Shown here: one piece after another, positions 8,256 to 17,238 of the stretch | How the letters are laid out: each line of letters begins with the position of its first letter | Position numbering within the stretch: position 1 is the first letter of the stretch | From: Sphingomonas adhaesiva | Lineage (GTDB): Bacteria; Pseudomonadota; Alphaproteobacteria; Sphingomonadales; Sphingomonadaceae | Direction: 5' to 3' | NCBI RefSeq assembly: GCF_002374855.1 | Contig: NZ_NWVC01000013.1 | Span: 1-37,514, forward strand | Length of the DNA stretch: 37,514 nt | Notes under the pieces: model-generated | Told to the model about the DNA's origin: nothing | What the model saw: only the letters and a program-made list of their open reading frames with translations | The model's database searches: none | Translations under genes and position numbers: made by a program

Positions 8256-9136
8256 TGACGATGCTCCCATCTTTCCAGACGGCAACGCCGGCGATGATCG
8301 TCGGGCATGGCGTGGGTGACGATCCGCTGCCGATGGAGTTGGGCGAACCGTTCGCATTGCTCGGCGGCGACCGGCTGGGGGCGGACGGCATTCCCTTCCT
8401 CGTGATGCACGAGCATCAGCCCGATTTCCTCGCGTGGGTCCGCACCCGTTGTGCCATGATGCTTGCCGCCGAGCGCCCCTGGTTCTGCGGCGGAACGCTC
8501 ATCCTGGGCGGATCGAACGGCGCCGGTCGCACGCATGCGGCACGCTGGCTGGCGCGCATCGGCGGTATGTCCCATGCGGTAGTCAATCTCACCGATCCCG
8601 TCATCGCGGCCAGTATCGCGGCGTCGGGTGAGATCAGCGAGGCGCTTGGGGCGTCCCCGGTCACGATCGCGATGGCGGCGGCACGCTGCGCCAATCCGAT
8701 CGTGACGGTCGTCGGGGCAGACCGGGTTGGCGACGACGTGCTTCAGGGCCTCGCTGTCATGATCGATCCCGAACGCTGCCGCCGCTGGCGCGAGGACCGG
8801 TTGGGCATCGATATCGATCTCGGCGAGGTCACGTGGATCCTGCAACAGGACGAGTATCGGACGGTACCCGATTGGATCGCGCCCGATGCGATCAGGATCG
8901 CCCTCGGCCACCCGCCTGCCGGCATCGATCATGTCCTGGCACTGTCGATTTGCCTCGAGGCGATGGGCGACCTCGGCATCGATCCGGCCGGCGGGATCTG
9001 TTCGTGGCAGCAGATCCGCGATGCGTTTCCGCGGAAGCACTTCAGATCGGCCCGCGAGCTGTACGTCGACATGGTCCAGGCCTTGCGCGGCCGACAGCGG
9101 GCGGTCCCGCGACCTTTCGACGCCCTCCCTTTCTAA
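8255..9136 (+). CDS. degenerate AAA-type P-loop protein
   Basis: The 293-residue product contains GGSNGAGRTHAARWLA at about 85-100, which looks like a Walker A loop in which the invariant Lys is Arg (R92). A Walker B-like strand (PIVTVVGADRVGDD, about 148-161) and a sensor-like ILQQDEYR (about 195-202) follow, so the fold is probably AAA-like. Loss of the P-loop Lys usually weakens ATP hydrolysis, so it may bind nucleotide without turnover or act as a scaffold. The start is the ATG overlapping the previous stop. It precedes the ubiquitin-like gene by 13 bases. AAA or unfoldase-like partners are plausible in conjugation systems, but the link here is inference. Confidence 0.65.
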   Translation: MTMLPSFQTATPAMIVGHGVGDDPLPMELGEPFALLGGDRLGADGIPFLVMHEHQPDFLAWVRTRCAMMLAAERPWFCGGTLILGGSNGAGRTHAARWLARIGGMSHAVVNLTDPVIAASIAASGEISEALGASPVTIAMAAARCANPIVTVVGADRVGDDVLQGLAVMIDPERCRRWREDRLGIDIDLGEVTWILQQDEYRTVPDWIAPDAIRIALGHPPAGIDHVLALSICLEAMGDLGIDPAGGICSWQQIRDAFPRKHFRSARELYVDMVQALRGRQRAVPRPFDALPF

Positions 9137-9149
9137 CTGGAGAACCCGA

Positions 9150-9512
9150 ATGGTACCGACCATTACCGATCAGCCCAGCGTACCGGCTACAACTGCTCCG
9201 CCGCCGCGTCGCCGTGCGCTCTACCTCGTGGGAGAAGCGGAGCGCTCGACGCCGCGCCCTGCCGCCATCGTGGGTCGGACGACGATTTCGGTCAACGGCC
9301 GCTGGACGTCGCTCCGCGGGCGGACCGTCACCTATCGGCAGTTGCTCCGCATCGTCTTCCCCGACCGCGAGGGCCAGACGCCGCTCGCGGGCGCTACCAT
9401 CTCTTACCGCCACCCCGTCGACCAGAGCCTCTCGGGCCTGCTGGCGCCTGGCGATGCCATCCCGCTGGCCGATGGTCTTCTTGTCAACGTGAACGCCACC
9501 TATGCCAGCTGA
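9150..9512 (+). CDS. ubiquitin-like beta-grasp protein, multiubiquitin type
   Basis: The 120-residue protein has a Pro- and Ala-rich lead of about 38 residues followed by a beta-grasp-like domain. The pattern TISVNGRWTSLRG, then TYRQLLRIVFPD, then TISYRHP, then GDAIPLADGLLVNVNATYAS matches what I know of bacterial multiubiquitin domains, here with one copy. There is no C-terminal Gly-Gly, so activation would need an unusual terminus or serve a non-conjugating role. The ATG has GGAG at about 9139. The gene overlaps the E1-like gene by 11 bases, which strongly suggests that the two products work together. Confidence 0.7.
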   Translation: MVPTITDQPSVPATTAPPPRRRALYLVGEAERSTPRPAAIVGRTTISVNGRWTSLRGRTVTYRQLLRIVFPDREGQTPLAGATISYRHPVDQSLSGLLAPGDAIPLADGLLVNVNATYAS

Positions 9513-10272
9513 GCGCGTCACCGCCGCGATAAAGGACGCTGCCAGTCCGTTCGTCTATCCCGACACGGCTTCGTCTCGAGCGGGGATCGAGGCGGTTTCG
9601 CGAAGGCTTGCCGGTGGTACCATCGCGATCATCGGGCTGGGGGGCACGGGGTCAGTCGTCCTTGATCTCATCAGCAAGACCCCGGCCGACCGGATCCTGC
9701 TGATCGACGGCGACACGGCCGAGCAGCACAATGCGTTTCGCTGGCCCGGCGCGATGTCGATGGAGGACATTGCCGCCGGCCACACCAAGGTGGCCTATTT
9801 TGCCAAGATTTATGGACGGATGCATCGCGGGATCGAGGCCTATCCGGTGCACCTGACGCCCGAGACGATGTCCCTGCTCGACGACACCGACTTCGTGTTC
9901 GTATGCGTCGACAATGTCGCAGCACGCGCGTTCATCGTGCCCACGCTCGAGGCGCTGGGTCTGCCCTATATCGATTGCGGCCTCGGGCTCAGTCTGGTCG
10001 ACGACCGGCTGATGGGCCTGATCCGCGTCACCACCAGCACGCCTGCGATGCGCGACCACGTCCACGCAGGCGATCGCATTCCGCTGCGCGGCGATGTCGA
10101 TGATGCACTCTACCGCAGCAACATCCAGGTTGCCGACCTCAACATGCTCGCGGCGACGCTGGCGGTCATTCAGTACAAGCAGCTGCGCGGGTTCTATAGC
10201 GATACGGAGGCCGAATATCACGCCGTGTATTCGACCGACGGCAACATCATCCTCAACGCTGACCGCGCCTAG
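9502..10272 (+). CDS. ThiF/E1-like ubiquitin-activating family protein
   Basis: The 256-residue protein carries the E1/ThiF signature: nucleotide loop GLGGTGS at 45-51, LIDGDTAEQHNAFR at 67-80 with the conserved acidic, Asn and Arg residues, Lys 96, and VCVDN around 134-138. Cys 159 in IDCGLGL is a candidate for thioester chemistry. Its C-terminal segment NIQVADLNMLAATLAVIQYK followed by LRGFY matches my recollection of E1 proteins paired with multiubiquitin genes. These enzymes adenylate the C-terminus of a ubiquitin-like partner. No E2 or JAB peptidase is seen in the window. The family assignment is firm; the target and outcome are unknown. Confidence 0.85.
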   Translation: MPAERVTAAIKDAASPFVYPDTASSRAGIEAVSRRLAGGTIAIIGLGGTGSVVLDLISKTPADRILLIDGDTAEQHNAFRWPGAMSMEDIAAGHTKVAYFAKIYGRMHRGIEAYPVHLTPETMSLLDDTDFVFVCVDNVAARAFIVPTLEALGLPYIDCGLGLSLVDDRLMGLIRVTTSTPAMRDHVHAGDRIPLRGDVDDALYRSNIQVADLNMLAATLAVIQYKQLRGFYSDTEAEYHAVYSTDGNIILNADRA

Positions 10273-11138
10273 GCGCTGCGCTCCGCTGTGCCGAAGCCCA
10301 GGCGTTCTGTCGACCGGCGCCCGGCCCGCACCAAACGATCATGCGCACGGATCTCACGCGCCGTTGGCCGCCACGGAAAGACCGGATCGGCGTCAAAGGG
10401 CAGGACGGACCAGGCCTCCCTCGGTACAGGCGCGAGGGGCGTTTGATGACTGGCGACGTCGAAGACGATAGCCCCGCCCTCATTCCGGACCGCGCTATAT
10501 CGAAGGTCGGCTGCCCGGACGAACGGATGGTCGATGACCTCGCCGAGAGGCCGGTGAGCGTTGGCCAGAGGCTTCGGCTCGAGAGCGGCGAGCAATGTCT
10601 CCGGCAAGGTGGCGGCATCGATCCGAATGAGCGCCGTCTCGCCGAGAAACGCCGTGGTGTGCGGCTGTTCGGCCAGCTCGATCTCTTGGGCGACGGCTAT
10701 TCCCTGACGGACCCGGATCCTCGCCCCACCCTGCTTCAGTTCGCGGCGTGCACGCCGAGTGAGATCAGCGGAAAACGGCGCGTGACCGAGAGCATCGTCG
10801 AGGGTCAGCACCCTGGCCAAAGCCCGGCTCGAGCCCGACCAGGCGAGCCAGTGCGCAAGGACATCCGAGCCGCTGACCAGCCAGAGCGGCAGCGGCCCCT
10901 TCGACGGGACCGCTGCCAGCATCGCAGACGCCCGCTCGAACGCGATCCGTGCCTCCACGGCGAAAGCGAGCCGTTCGAAGGCCCGACCGGGTTCGACGGA
11001 TTTGGCGTCGAAGGCGATGTTCGTGGCAGCCAGCGTAATTGCGAAGGCTGTCTCGGTCCCCGTCATTTGCCACGAAGTGCGATCGATCGACGCCAGAAGC
11101 TGTTCGGCGATGGCGCGCGGCGAGCCTTCTGCGGTCAT
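10269..11138 (-). CDS. unrecognised minus-strand protein (289 aa)
   Basis: This gene converges on the E1-like gene, and the two stops overlap by four bases. The product has 289 residues, is soluble, and is rich in Ala, Arg and Leu, with a helical N-terminal half and a more beta-like C-terminal half. I see no JAB (EXnHxHP), E2 or protease motif, which I checked because such partners would be expected beside a ubiquitin-like/E1 pair. No family is recognised. The frame and GC-rich third positions support a real gene. Confidence 0.65.
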   Translation of the reverse strand: MTAEGSPRAIAEQLLASIDRTSWQMTGTETAFAITLAATNIAFDAKSVEPGRAFERLAFAVEARIAFERASAMLAAVPSKGPLPLWLVSGSDVLAHWLAWSGSSRALARVLTLDDALGHAPFSADLTRRARRELKQGGARIRVRQGIAVAQEIELAEQPHTTAFLGETALIRIDAATLPETLLAALEPKPLANAHRPLGEVIDHPFVRAADLRYSAVRNEGGAIVFDVASHQTPLAPVPREAWSVLPFDADPVFPWRPTAREIRAHDRLVRAGRRSTERLGFGTAERSA

Positions 11139-11289
11139 CGATGCCCCTTCCCGAACCTTGCCAACGATGCCGCGGGCCGCGCGGATCGTAACAGCCTATG
11201 CAAGCGGCCACACGCCGGTTGCAATTGGGGCATCAATCGCACGGCACTTCTATCGCTGGCGCACGTGAGACCACGCCATCAGCATCGGC

Positions 11290-11466
11290 GTGGACGACAC
11301 GCCCCGCCTTTCCGCCGACGATGCGCCCTGTGACGAACGCTTCGTCCGAGCGCTTGCGGAGCTCGTCCGGTTGCTCGCCCGCCAGGCGGCCAGGGAGCAT
11401 TGCCGAGCCGAGGCCAAGGCGGAACTTCCTTCTATCGACGCCCAGGACCCTGATCCATGCTCATGA
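11290..11466 (+). CDS. small conserved-looking protein upstream of recombinase
   Basis: A GTG-start frame of 58 codons runs into the recombinase, overlapping its ATG by ten bases. Codon choice is strongly GC-rich in third position, and the sequence DERFVRALAELVRLLARQAARE forms an amphipathic helix. From memory, large serine recombinases in sphingomonads are often preceded by a small gene of this kind, which supports a helper or coupling role. The exact start is uncertain because no strong ribosome binding site is visible; ATG is absent from the frame. Confidence 0.6.
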   Translation: MDDTPRLSADDAPCDERFVRALAELVRLLARQAAREHCRAEAKAELPSIDAQDPDPCS

Positions 11467-13065
11467 AGACCACCCCTCGCATCGCCATCTATGGTCGACA
11501 TTCGACGTCGATGCAGACCGCGACCTCCAGCGCGGATCAGGCAGCGTCGTGCATGAGACTGGTCGACTATCTCGATGGCAAGGTCATCGCGACCTATCTC
11601 GATCCGGAGCAGTCGGGCTATCGCCGCGACCGTGCGGGGCTGAAGAACCTCCTGCGCGATGTCGAGGATGGCCGGGTCGACATCGTCGTGTGCGAGGCGC
11701 TCGACCGTCTTGCCCGCGATGCCGAGGACGTCGCGTGGCTGGGCAAGAAGCTGGCCTACCACCGCATTGCGTTGCACACGGTCAGCGAAGGCCATGTCGA
11801 CGAGATCAAGTTTGCGGTCGCAGGCCTGCTCGGCGCAATCTTCCTCAAGCACCTCATCGACAAGACCGTACGGGGCATGGAAGCGGCGGTCCTCGCTGGC
11901 CGCTTCGCCGGCGGTCGCGCCTATGGGTTCAAGCGCGTCATCAGGCTCGACGCACGCGGCGAACCCATTCGCGGGCTGCTGGAGATCGACGCGCCACAAG
12001 CCGACATCGTCCGCCGGATCTACACCGAGTTCGCGGCCGGACAGTCGTCCATCCAGATCGCCAAGGGCCTCAACGAGGACGGTATTCCCGGCCCGCGGGG
12101 CGGACAGTGGAACGCCTCGACGATCCGCGGTGACCCGAAGAAGGCGGTCGGCATCCTCAACAACCCGCTCTATGTCGGTCGCCTTGTCTGGGGGGGCGTC
12201 GCCAGTGGCGGCGTAATCCGGACAGCGAGGCCCGCGAACGCCGCTATCGCCTCCGCGATCAATCCGAATGGATCGAGGTGGCCGTTCCGGACCTGCGCAT
12301 TGTGAGTGACGGCGTTTGGGACGTCGTCCATGCACAAATCGAACAACGCAAGAATCCCAATCTCGGCGGGTCGCCCGTGGGACAGAAGCGCAAGAAGCAC
12401 CTTCTATCCGGTCTCATCCGCTGCAGCGTGTGCGGGTCGAACTTCACGATCAGCGGGAAGGACTATTATCGCTGCGCCGGCCAGAAGGAGCGCGGTACCT
12501 GCAGCAACACCGTATCCGTGCGCAAGGCGCCGGTCGAGCATGGGACGCTGGCGGTGTTTCAGCATCACCTTTTCACGCCCGACCATGCTCGCATCTTCGC
12601 CGAGGAGTTCGCGCAGGAGATCGACCGCCTCACCCGTCAAGCCGAGCGCCGTGACGAGACGCTGAGCGATCGATTGGCCGTTGTGAAGGCCGAGATCGCC
12701 AACCTCGGCGCGAACATGCTCGCCGGCGTGATCAGCGAGACGCTGACCAAGCTGCTGGTCGAGCGCGAGGCCGAGAAACAGCGGCTCGAAGCGCAGGTCC
12801 AGCTGGAGCCGAAGATCGAGACCATCACCCTGCCCATGCCCGCCGAGTTGACCCATCTGTTCGAGCGGAAGGCGCGGAATCTGACGGAGACGCTGAACGA
12901 GGAGAAGGTTCGCGGCGAAGCCGCCGACATTCTGTCGCGACTTATCGAGAGTGTGACGATCTATCCCGCCGGTAACGGCTCGGCCGAGGCGGAAGTGGTT
13001 GCGAAGATTGCGGACCTTGTCGCCTTCGCCACAAACGACGACGCCGCCCGTGAGGGCGGCGTATC

Positions 13066-13218
13066 GAGTTCTACAAAGGTGGTTGCGGGGACCTTATTCG
13101 ACCGCCGCAGAACCCCGAGTTCTGCGGCAGTGGTTGCGGGAGTGGTGTTCGACCGCGACAGAACTCCTGGTTCTGCGGCGGTGGTCGCGGGGGCTGGATT
13201 TGGCCGGTGCAAAACGCG
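13066..13218 (+). repeat. three tandem 51-bp repeats in the recombinase tail
   Basis: Units begin at 13066, 13117 and 13168 with an exact 51-bp period and encode 17-residue repeats of the form SxxVVAGxxFDRxRTP. The first two units are the more alike and the third has diverged. The repeat junctions contain inverted repeats built on CAGAAC/GTTCTG. Confidence 0.8.
13104..13128. repeat. perfect 10-bp inverted repeat (stem-loop)
   Basis: GCCGCAGAAC at 13104-13113 is followed by a five-base loop and its exact complement at 13119-13128. It sits at the junction of the first two 51-bp repeats, inside the coding frame. A related CAGAAC/GTTCTG hairpin occurs one period downstream. It could be a recombinase-binding or mRNA structure. 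Confidence 0.6.
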
Positions 13219-13372
13219 CATGCCGCTCCCCGTCAACTGGCGCGTGGCGCGCCGGTGACGACGAAGACCCTCACCCTCCCTCTGCCGTTCGCCGCCCGTC
13301 GAAGATCACGGCCGAGGGCTCGAACGGTGGCCTTGTCGGTCAAGGCGGCGCCGTCCTGCTAGGCTCGCAGGC

Positions 13373-13709
13373 ATGGCCCCCCAGCAGCGCACGATCGATC
13401 ATATGACCGAACAGGCTGCCGACGCGGGCACTGTGTCGACGAAGCCGATGTTCGGCGAGTACAGCGTCTATGTCGACGGCAAGATGGTCGGGTCGGTCTG
13501 CGACGATCAGCTCTACCTGAAGCCGACGGCGTCGGGTCGCGCCCATTCCGAGCCGGTGTCGGAGGCGCCCCCCCTATTCCGGCGCCAGACCACACCTGCT
13601 GATCGAGGCCGACCAGTGGGACGACGCGGACTGGCTGAGCGACCTGCTGCGCGTCACGGCGGCCGAACTGCCGACGCCCAAACCCCGCCCGAAGAAGCGG
13701 GGCAACTAG
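13373..13709 (+). pseudogene. TfoX-like protein, frameshifted at a C7 run
   Basis: The first part reads as a TfoX N-terminal domain: the family hallmark KPMFGEYSVYVDGKMVG is followed by DDQLYLKPTASGRA. At 13568-13574 seven C's replace the expected six. Removing one base restores PYSGARPHLLIEADQWDDADW followed by LSDLLRVTAAELP and a basic KKRGN end, as in intact family members. TfoX-related proteins are small, often orphan proteins tied by name to competence regulation, but many have unknown function. Either this copy is inactivated or the base count at the homopolymer is wrong. Confidence 0.75.
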
Positions 13710-13847
13710 CCCCCGCGGCGAACCGACCTGGAAAGCCTCACCCAGGACGCACCAGGCAATGCGTAGCCGACCTATGCTGGGAACATCGCTCACGGTCGCA
13801 GGCCCCGCACCGGACTCGACCGCCCTGCGCCCCTGACCTGACAGGAC

Positions 13848-14210
13848 ATGAACGTCTACGGCGCGGTGCTCAGCGGCGCGGTAGTGTCGTTCGGGGAACA
13901 CGGCATCCTGTCGTCGTTCTTCAAGATGGCCCGTGGGGACCAGTTCAAGAAGCACAAACACCGCGAATGGGTGCAGGTGATAGTCGTGAGCGGCGCGGTG
14001 GAGGTCGTGCAGGACGGCGCCGATCCGTTCACGTGCCACGCCGGGGAGGTCTACTTCCTCGAGCCGGGGCACCCGCACGTCGAGACCGCGGTCGAAGATT
14101 CACTGCTCCTCGTCACCACGGCCGAGGACGCTCCACCCCCGGCGAAGCGGAAGGCCGGCGCGGCAGCCGCGCCGGCGCCTGCTCTGGAAGCGAGCCGCCC
14201 CGGCGGCTGA
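13848..14210 (+). CDS. cupin-domain protein
   Basis: The 120-residue protein holds a single cupin fold. The first cupin motif is represented by KKHKHREWVQVIVVSGAVEV (about 29-48) with two His and a Glu as candidate metal ligands, and the second by GEVYFLEPGHPHVETA (about 66-81). Small cupins act as dioxygenases, isomerases or metal-dependent sensors; no specific reaction can be named here. The last 25 residues are a low-complexity Ala/Pro tail, probably not part of the fold. It stands alone between the TfoX-like pseudogene and the carD operon. Confidence 0.75.
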   Translation: MNVYGAVLSGAVVSFGEHGILSSFFKMARGDQFKKHKHREWVQVIVVSGAVEVVQDGADPFTCHAGEVYFLEPGHPHVETAVEDSLLLVTTAEDAPPPAKRKAGAAAAPAPALEASRPGG

Positions 14211-14366
14211 TCGCCATCCCGCCGGGATCGGACGTGCGGCGGGCCTCGGACGGATCGCCGCTTGAGACTTCCGGCAGGCACCCAACTGTCGCCTGCCGCC
14301 GCCGTGGGACCGGTCCCGGCCTGGAGTTCCACCCTCCAGCAGTACCCGCGATAGCCCGGGTCGAAT

Positions 14367-14397
14367 ATTGCTAGCATTATTGTAAACGATCTATTAG
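14367..14397 (+). promoter_or_regulatory. carD operon promoter with shared 20-bp operator
   Basis: The element at 14368-14387 has two direct octamers, TTGCTAGC and TTGTAAAC, starting 12 bases apart. A candidate -35 (TTGCTA, 14368-14373) overlaps the first octamer, and a weak -10 (TATTAG, 14392-14397) lies 18 bases on. A GntR protein bound there would block polymerase (inference). The same element recurs at three other promoters in the window. Confidence 0.6.
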
Positions 14398-14456
14398 GGA
14401 TGGTATATGGCCTGGCTCACCGCCCGCTGGCGGCCGCAAGGTCGGAGAGGCGTTCT

Positions 14457-15242
14457 ATGCGATGTGGACATGACAAGCTGGCGGCGCGACTCCGGGAGGC
14501 CTACGCGAACGGCCCCGTCCCACCCCTGCGCGACGCGCTGGATCCGCAGGACGTCGACGCCGCCTACGCGGTCCAGGCCATCAACACGCGCTTCTGGACC
14601 GCCGAGGGCCGCCGCGTGGTCGGCCGGAAGATCGGCCTGACGTCCGAAGCCGTCCAGCGGCAGCTCGGCGTCGACCGCCCCGACTTCGGCGTGCTCTTCG
14701 ACGACATGCAGTTGACCGACGGGTCGACCCTGCCGGCGGCCCGCACGATCCAGCCCAAGGTCGAGGCGGAAGTGGCCCTCTTGCTCTCGCGCGGCATCGA
14801 TAAGCCCGACGCTTCGCCGGACGACGTCGCCGCGGCCGTCGGTCACGTGGTCGCGGCGCTGGAGATCGTCGACAGCCGGATCGCCGAGTGGCGGATCACC
14901 TTCGCCGACACGGTCGCCGACAACGGTTCCTCGGCCTTCTTCGTGCTCGGGCGCGAGCGCCACCGCCTCGGGGACCTGGACCTCGCAAGGTGCCGCATGG
15001 ACATGCGCGTCGATGGCGAGGTCGCCTCCTCCGGCACCGGCGCCGCCTGCCTCGGCCATCCCCTCAACGCTGCGGCCTGGCTCGCCCGGACGCTGGCCAC
15101 CCGGGGCGAGCCGCTCCGCGCGGGCGACGTGGTCCTGACCGGGGCACTAGGTCCCATGGTCGCGCTCAGGCCCGGCATGGCCGTTTCCGCCGCCATCGAG
15201 GGCCTCGGCACCGTCCGATTCGACTACGGGAAGGAACAGTGA
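14457..15242 (+). CDS. carD: 2-hydroxypenta-2,4-dienoate hydratase
   Basis: This 261-residue enzyme adds water to 2-hydroxypenta-2,4-dienoate, giving 4-hydroxy-2-oxovalerate in meta-cleavage pathways. The family signature runs from [23 protein letters not shown] (about 60-80) through AEVALLL (about 103-109) and ALEIVDSRI (about 136-144). The ATG at 14457 has GGAG and AGAGG upstream; an ATG at 14400 would add an unusual lead and sits on the promoter. The stop overlaps the dehydrogenase start, and the order hydratase-dehydrogenase-aldolase matches carDFE of known carbazole clusters. The family assignment is sure; the tie to carbazole rests on the neighbouring operon. Confidence 0.9.
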   Translation: MRCGHDKLAARLREAYANGPVPPLRDALDPQDVDAAYAVQAINTRFWTAEGRRVVGRKIGLTSEAVQRQLGVDRPDFGVLFDDMQLTDGSTLPAARTIQPKVEAEVALLLSRGIDKPDASPDDVAAAVGHVVAALEIVDSRIAEWRITFADTVADNGSSAFFVLGRERHRLGDLDLARCRMDMRVDGEVASSGTGAACLGHPLNAAAWLARTLATRGEPLRAGDVVLTGALGPMVALRPGMAVSAAIEGLGTVRFDYGKEQ

Positions 15243-16207
15243 TGCAGCGGACGAAGGTCGCGATCATCGGATCGGGCAACATCGGCACCGACCTCATGAT
15301 CAAGATCATGCGACTCTCCGAGTCGCTCGAGATGGGCGCCCTCGTCGGCATCGATCCCGCCTCCGACGGTCTCAGGCGGGCGGAGAGCCTGGGCGTGCCC
15401 ACCACGGCCGAGGGCATCGACGGGCTGGTGGCGATGCCAGAGTTCGCCGGGATCGACATCGTCTTCGACGCCACGTCCGCCTCGGCGCACGCGACCCACG
15501 CCGCCGCGCTCGCAGCGCACGGGAAGGTCGCCGTCGACCTCACCCCCGCCGCGCTCGGCCCGTACACGGTCCCGCCGGTCAACGGCGACGCGAACCTCGA
15601 CAGGCCGAACGTCAACATGGTCACGTGCGGCGGTCAGGCGACGATCCCGATCGTCGCGGCGGTGAGCCGGGTCACGCCGGTGCTGTACGGCGAGATCGTC
15701 GCCTCGATCGCGTCGAGGTCCGCTGGGCCGGGCACGCGGGCCAACATCGACGAGTTCACCGAGACCACCAGCCGTGCGATCGAGGAAGTCGGCGGCGCGG
15801 CCCGCGGCAAGGCGATCATCGTCCTCAACCCCGCCGAGCCGCCGCTCATCATGCGCGACACCGTCTACTGCCTCACCGGCGACGCCGACCAGGAGGCGAT
15901 CGCGGCCTCGATCGACGCCATGGTCGCCGAGGTGCAGACCTACGTGCCGGGCTACCGGCTCAAGCAACCCGTCCAATTCGAGCGGATCGGCGCCAACCGC
16001 CCGCTTCGGATCCCGGAGCTCGGTTCCGAGTTCACCGGGCTCAGGACGAGCGTGTTCCTCGAGGTCGAGGGCGCGGCGCACTACCTTCCCGCCTACGCAG
16101 GCAACCTCGACATCATGACGTCGGCGGCACTCAGGACGGCCGAGAGGATCGCGGCGCGCCGCGCCGTCGCCGCGGGCGCGGCCCCCGACGCGGAGACCGC
16201 CCGATGA
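15242..16207 (+). CDS. carF: acetaldehyde dehydrogenase (acylating)
   Basis: The 321-residue enzyme converts acetaldehyde, CoA and NAD+ to acetyl-CoA. It has the dinucleotide motif [11 protein letters not shown] (about 8-18) and the active-site Cys 129 in [12 protein letters not shown]. The length is typical for DmpF/BphJ proteins. These enzymes form a channelling complex with the aldolase, which is the next gene, overlapping by four bases. The start is the ATG sharing a base with the hydratase stop; a longer version reading into the hydratase is rejected. Confidence 0.93.
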   Translation: MQRTKVAIIGSGNIGTDLMIKIMRLSESLEMGALVGIDPASDGLRRAESLGVPTTAEGIDGLVAMPEFAGIDIVFDATSASAHATHAAALAAHGKVAVDLTPAALGPYTVPPVNGDANLDRPNVNMVTCGGQATIPIVAAVSRVTPVLYGEIVASIASRSAGPGTRANIDEFTETTSRAIEEVGGAARGKAIIVLNPAEPPLIMRDTVYCLTGDADQEAIAASIDAMVAEVQTYVPGYRLKQPVQFERIGANRPLRIPELGSEFTGLRTSVFLEVEGAAHYLPAYAGNLDIMTSAALRTAERIAARRAVAAGAAPDAETAR

Positions 16208-17238
16208 GCCTCGACCCGACGTCCGCCGTCCTCTACGTCCAGGACGTGACCCTGCGTGACGGGATGCACGCCGTGCGCCACCAGTACGGGCTCGACCATG
16301 TGCGCACGATAGCCCGCGCGCTCGACGCCGCCGGCGTCGACGCCATCGAGATCGCGCACGGCGACGGCCTGTCCGGCTCGTCCTTCAACTACGGCTTCGG
16401 CGCACACACCGACTGGGACTGGATCGCCGCCGTGGCCGAGGTGCTGACGCGCGCGCGCCTAACCACGCTGCTGATCCCCGGCATCGGGACCGTCCACGAC
16501 CTTCGCCGCGCCTACGAGCTCGGCGTCAGGTCCGTGCGGGTCGCCACCCACTGCACCGAGGCCGACGTCGCCCGGCAGCACATCGAGTACGCCCGCGGCC
16601 TCGGCATGGACGTGTCCGGGTTCCTCATGATGAGTCACATGAGCGCTCCCGAGTCCCTCGCGGAGCAGGCGCTGCTGATGGAGAGCTACGGCGCTCACTG
16701 CGTGTACGTCACCGATTCGGGCGGGGCAATGACGATGGACGACGTCGCGGCGCGGCTGCAGGCGTACGACCGCGTGCTCCAGCCGCACACCCAGCGCGGC
16801 ATCCACGCCCACCACAACCTCAGCCTCGGCGTGGCCAACTCGATCGTCGCGGTCCAGAACGGGGCGGTCCGCGTGGACGCCAGCCTCGCGGGCATGGGCG
16901 CAGGGGCGGGCAACGCGCCGCTCGAGGTCTTCATCGCCGCCGCGGACCGCCTCGGCTGGCGGCACGGCTGCGACCTCTTCGCGCTGATGGACGCCGCCGA
17001 GGACCTCGTGCGCCCGCTCCAGGACCGCGCGGTGCGCGTGGACCGCGAGACGCTGACGCTCGGCTACGCGGGGGTCTACTCGTCCTTCCTCCGCCACGCC
17101 GAGAAGGCGGCGCAGGAGCACGGCCTGGACACGCGGGCCATCCTCGTCGAGCTCGGACGCCGGCGGATGGTCGGCGGCCAGGAGGACATGATCGTGGACG
17201 TCGCGCTCGACCTGAGCACCCCGAGCCGCGCGCCGTGA
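16204..17238 (+). CDS. carE: 4-hydroxy-2-oxovalerate aldolase
   Basis: The 344-residue metal-dependent aldolase splits 4-hydroxy-2-oxovalerate to pyruvate and acetaldehyde. It has the DmpG-type opening [14 protein letters not shown] (about 15-28), with the catalytic Arg and metal-binding Asp, and the metal-binding [11 protein letters not shown] near residues 200-210. The C-terminal communication domain is present and the length is normal. It forms a complex with the dehydrogenase encoded just upstream and completes the dienoate branch of the pathway. Confidence 0.93.
   Translation: MSLDPTSAVLYVQDVTLRDGMHAVRHQYGLDHVRTIARALDAAGVDAIEIAHGDGLSGSSFNYGFGAHTDWDWIAAVAEVLTRARLTTLLIPGIGTVHDLRRAYELGVRSVRVATHCTEADVARQHIEYARGLGMDVSGFLMMSHMSAPESLAEQALLMESYGAHCVYVTDSGGAMTMDDVAARLQAYDRVLQPHTQRGIHAHHNLSLGVANSIVAVQNGAVRVDASLAGMGAGAGNAPLEVFIAAADRLGWRHGCDLFALMDAAEDLVRPLQDRAVRVDRETLTLGYAGVYSSFLRHAEKAAQEHGLDTRAILVELGRRRMVGGQEDMIVDVALDLSTPSRAP

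Larger units (their letters stand above)
11457..13258 (+). pseudogene. large serine recombinase, frameshifted at a G7 run
   Basis: The N-terminal part (11457 to about 12196) has the resolvase catalytic domain with nucleophile Ser in YGRHSTSMQT (about residue 16), then a recombinase domain ending NNPLYVGRLVW. At 12190-12196 a run of seven G's breaks the frame. In the next frame the protein continues as RRQWRRNPDSEARERRYRLR, as expected for the family, followed by a zinc-ribbon (CSVC ... C) and a coiled-coil tail to 13258. The conserved sequence on both sides indicates a single gene of about 600 codons disrupted by a one-base loss or a sequencing homopolymer error. Such enzymes integrate and excise mobile elements. 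The C-terminal tail consists of three 17-residue tandem repeats. Confidence 0.85.

Noticed and set aside
10269..11138. JAB peptidase or E2 partner of the ubiquitin-like pair
   Set aside because: No EXnHxHP metal motif and no E2-type Cys context could be found.
11250..12335. Long minus-strand open frame across the recombinase
   Set aside because: It is an antisense shadow of a clear recombinase gene in GC-rich DNA, with no recognisable domain.
13066..13218. Regular repeats considered as a CRISPR array
   Set aside because: There are only three contiguous units without unique spacers, in a coding frame.
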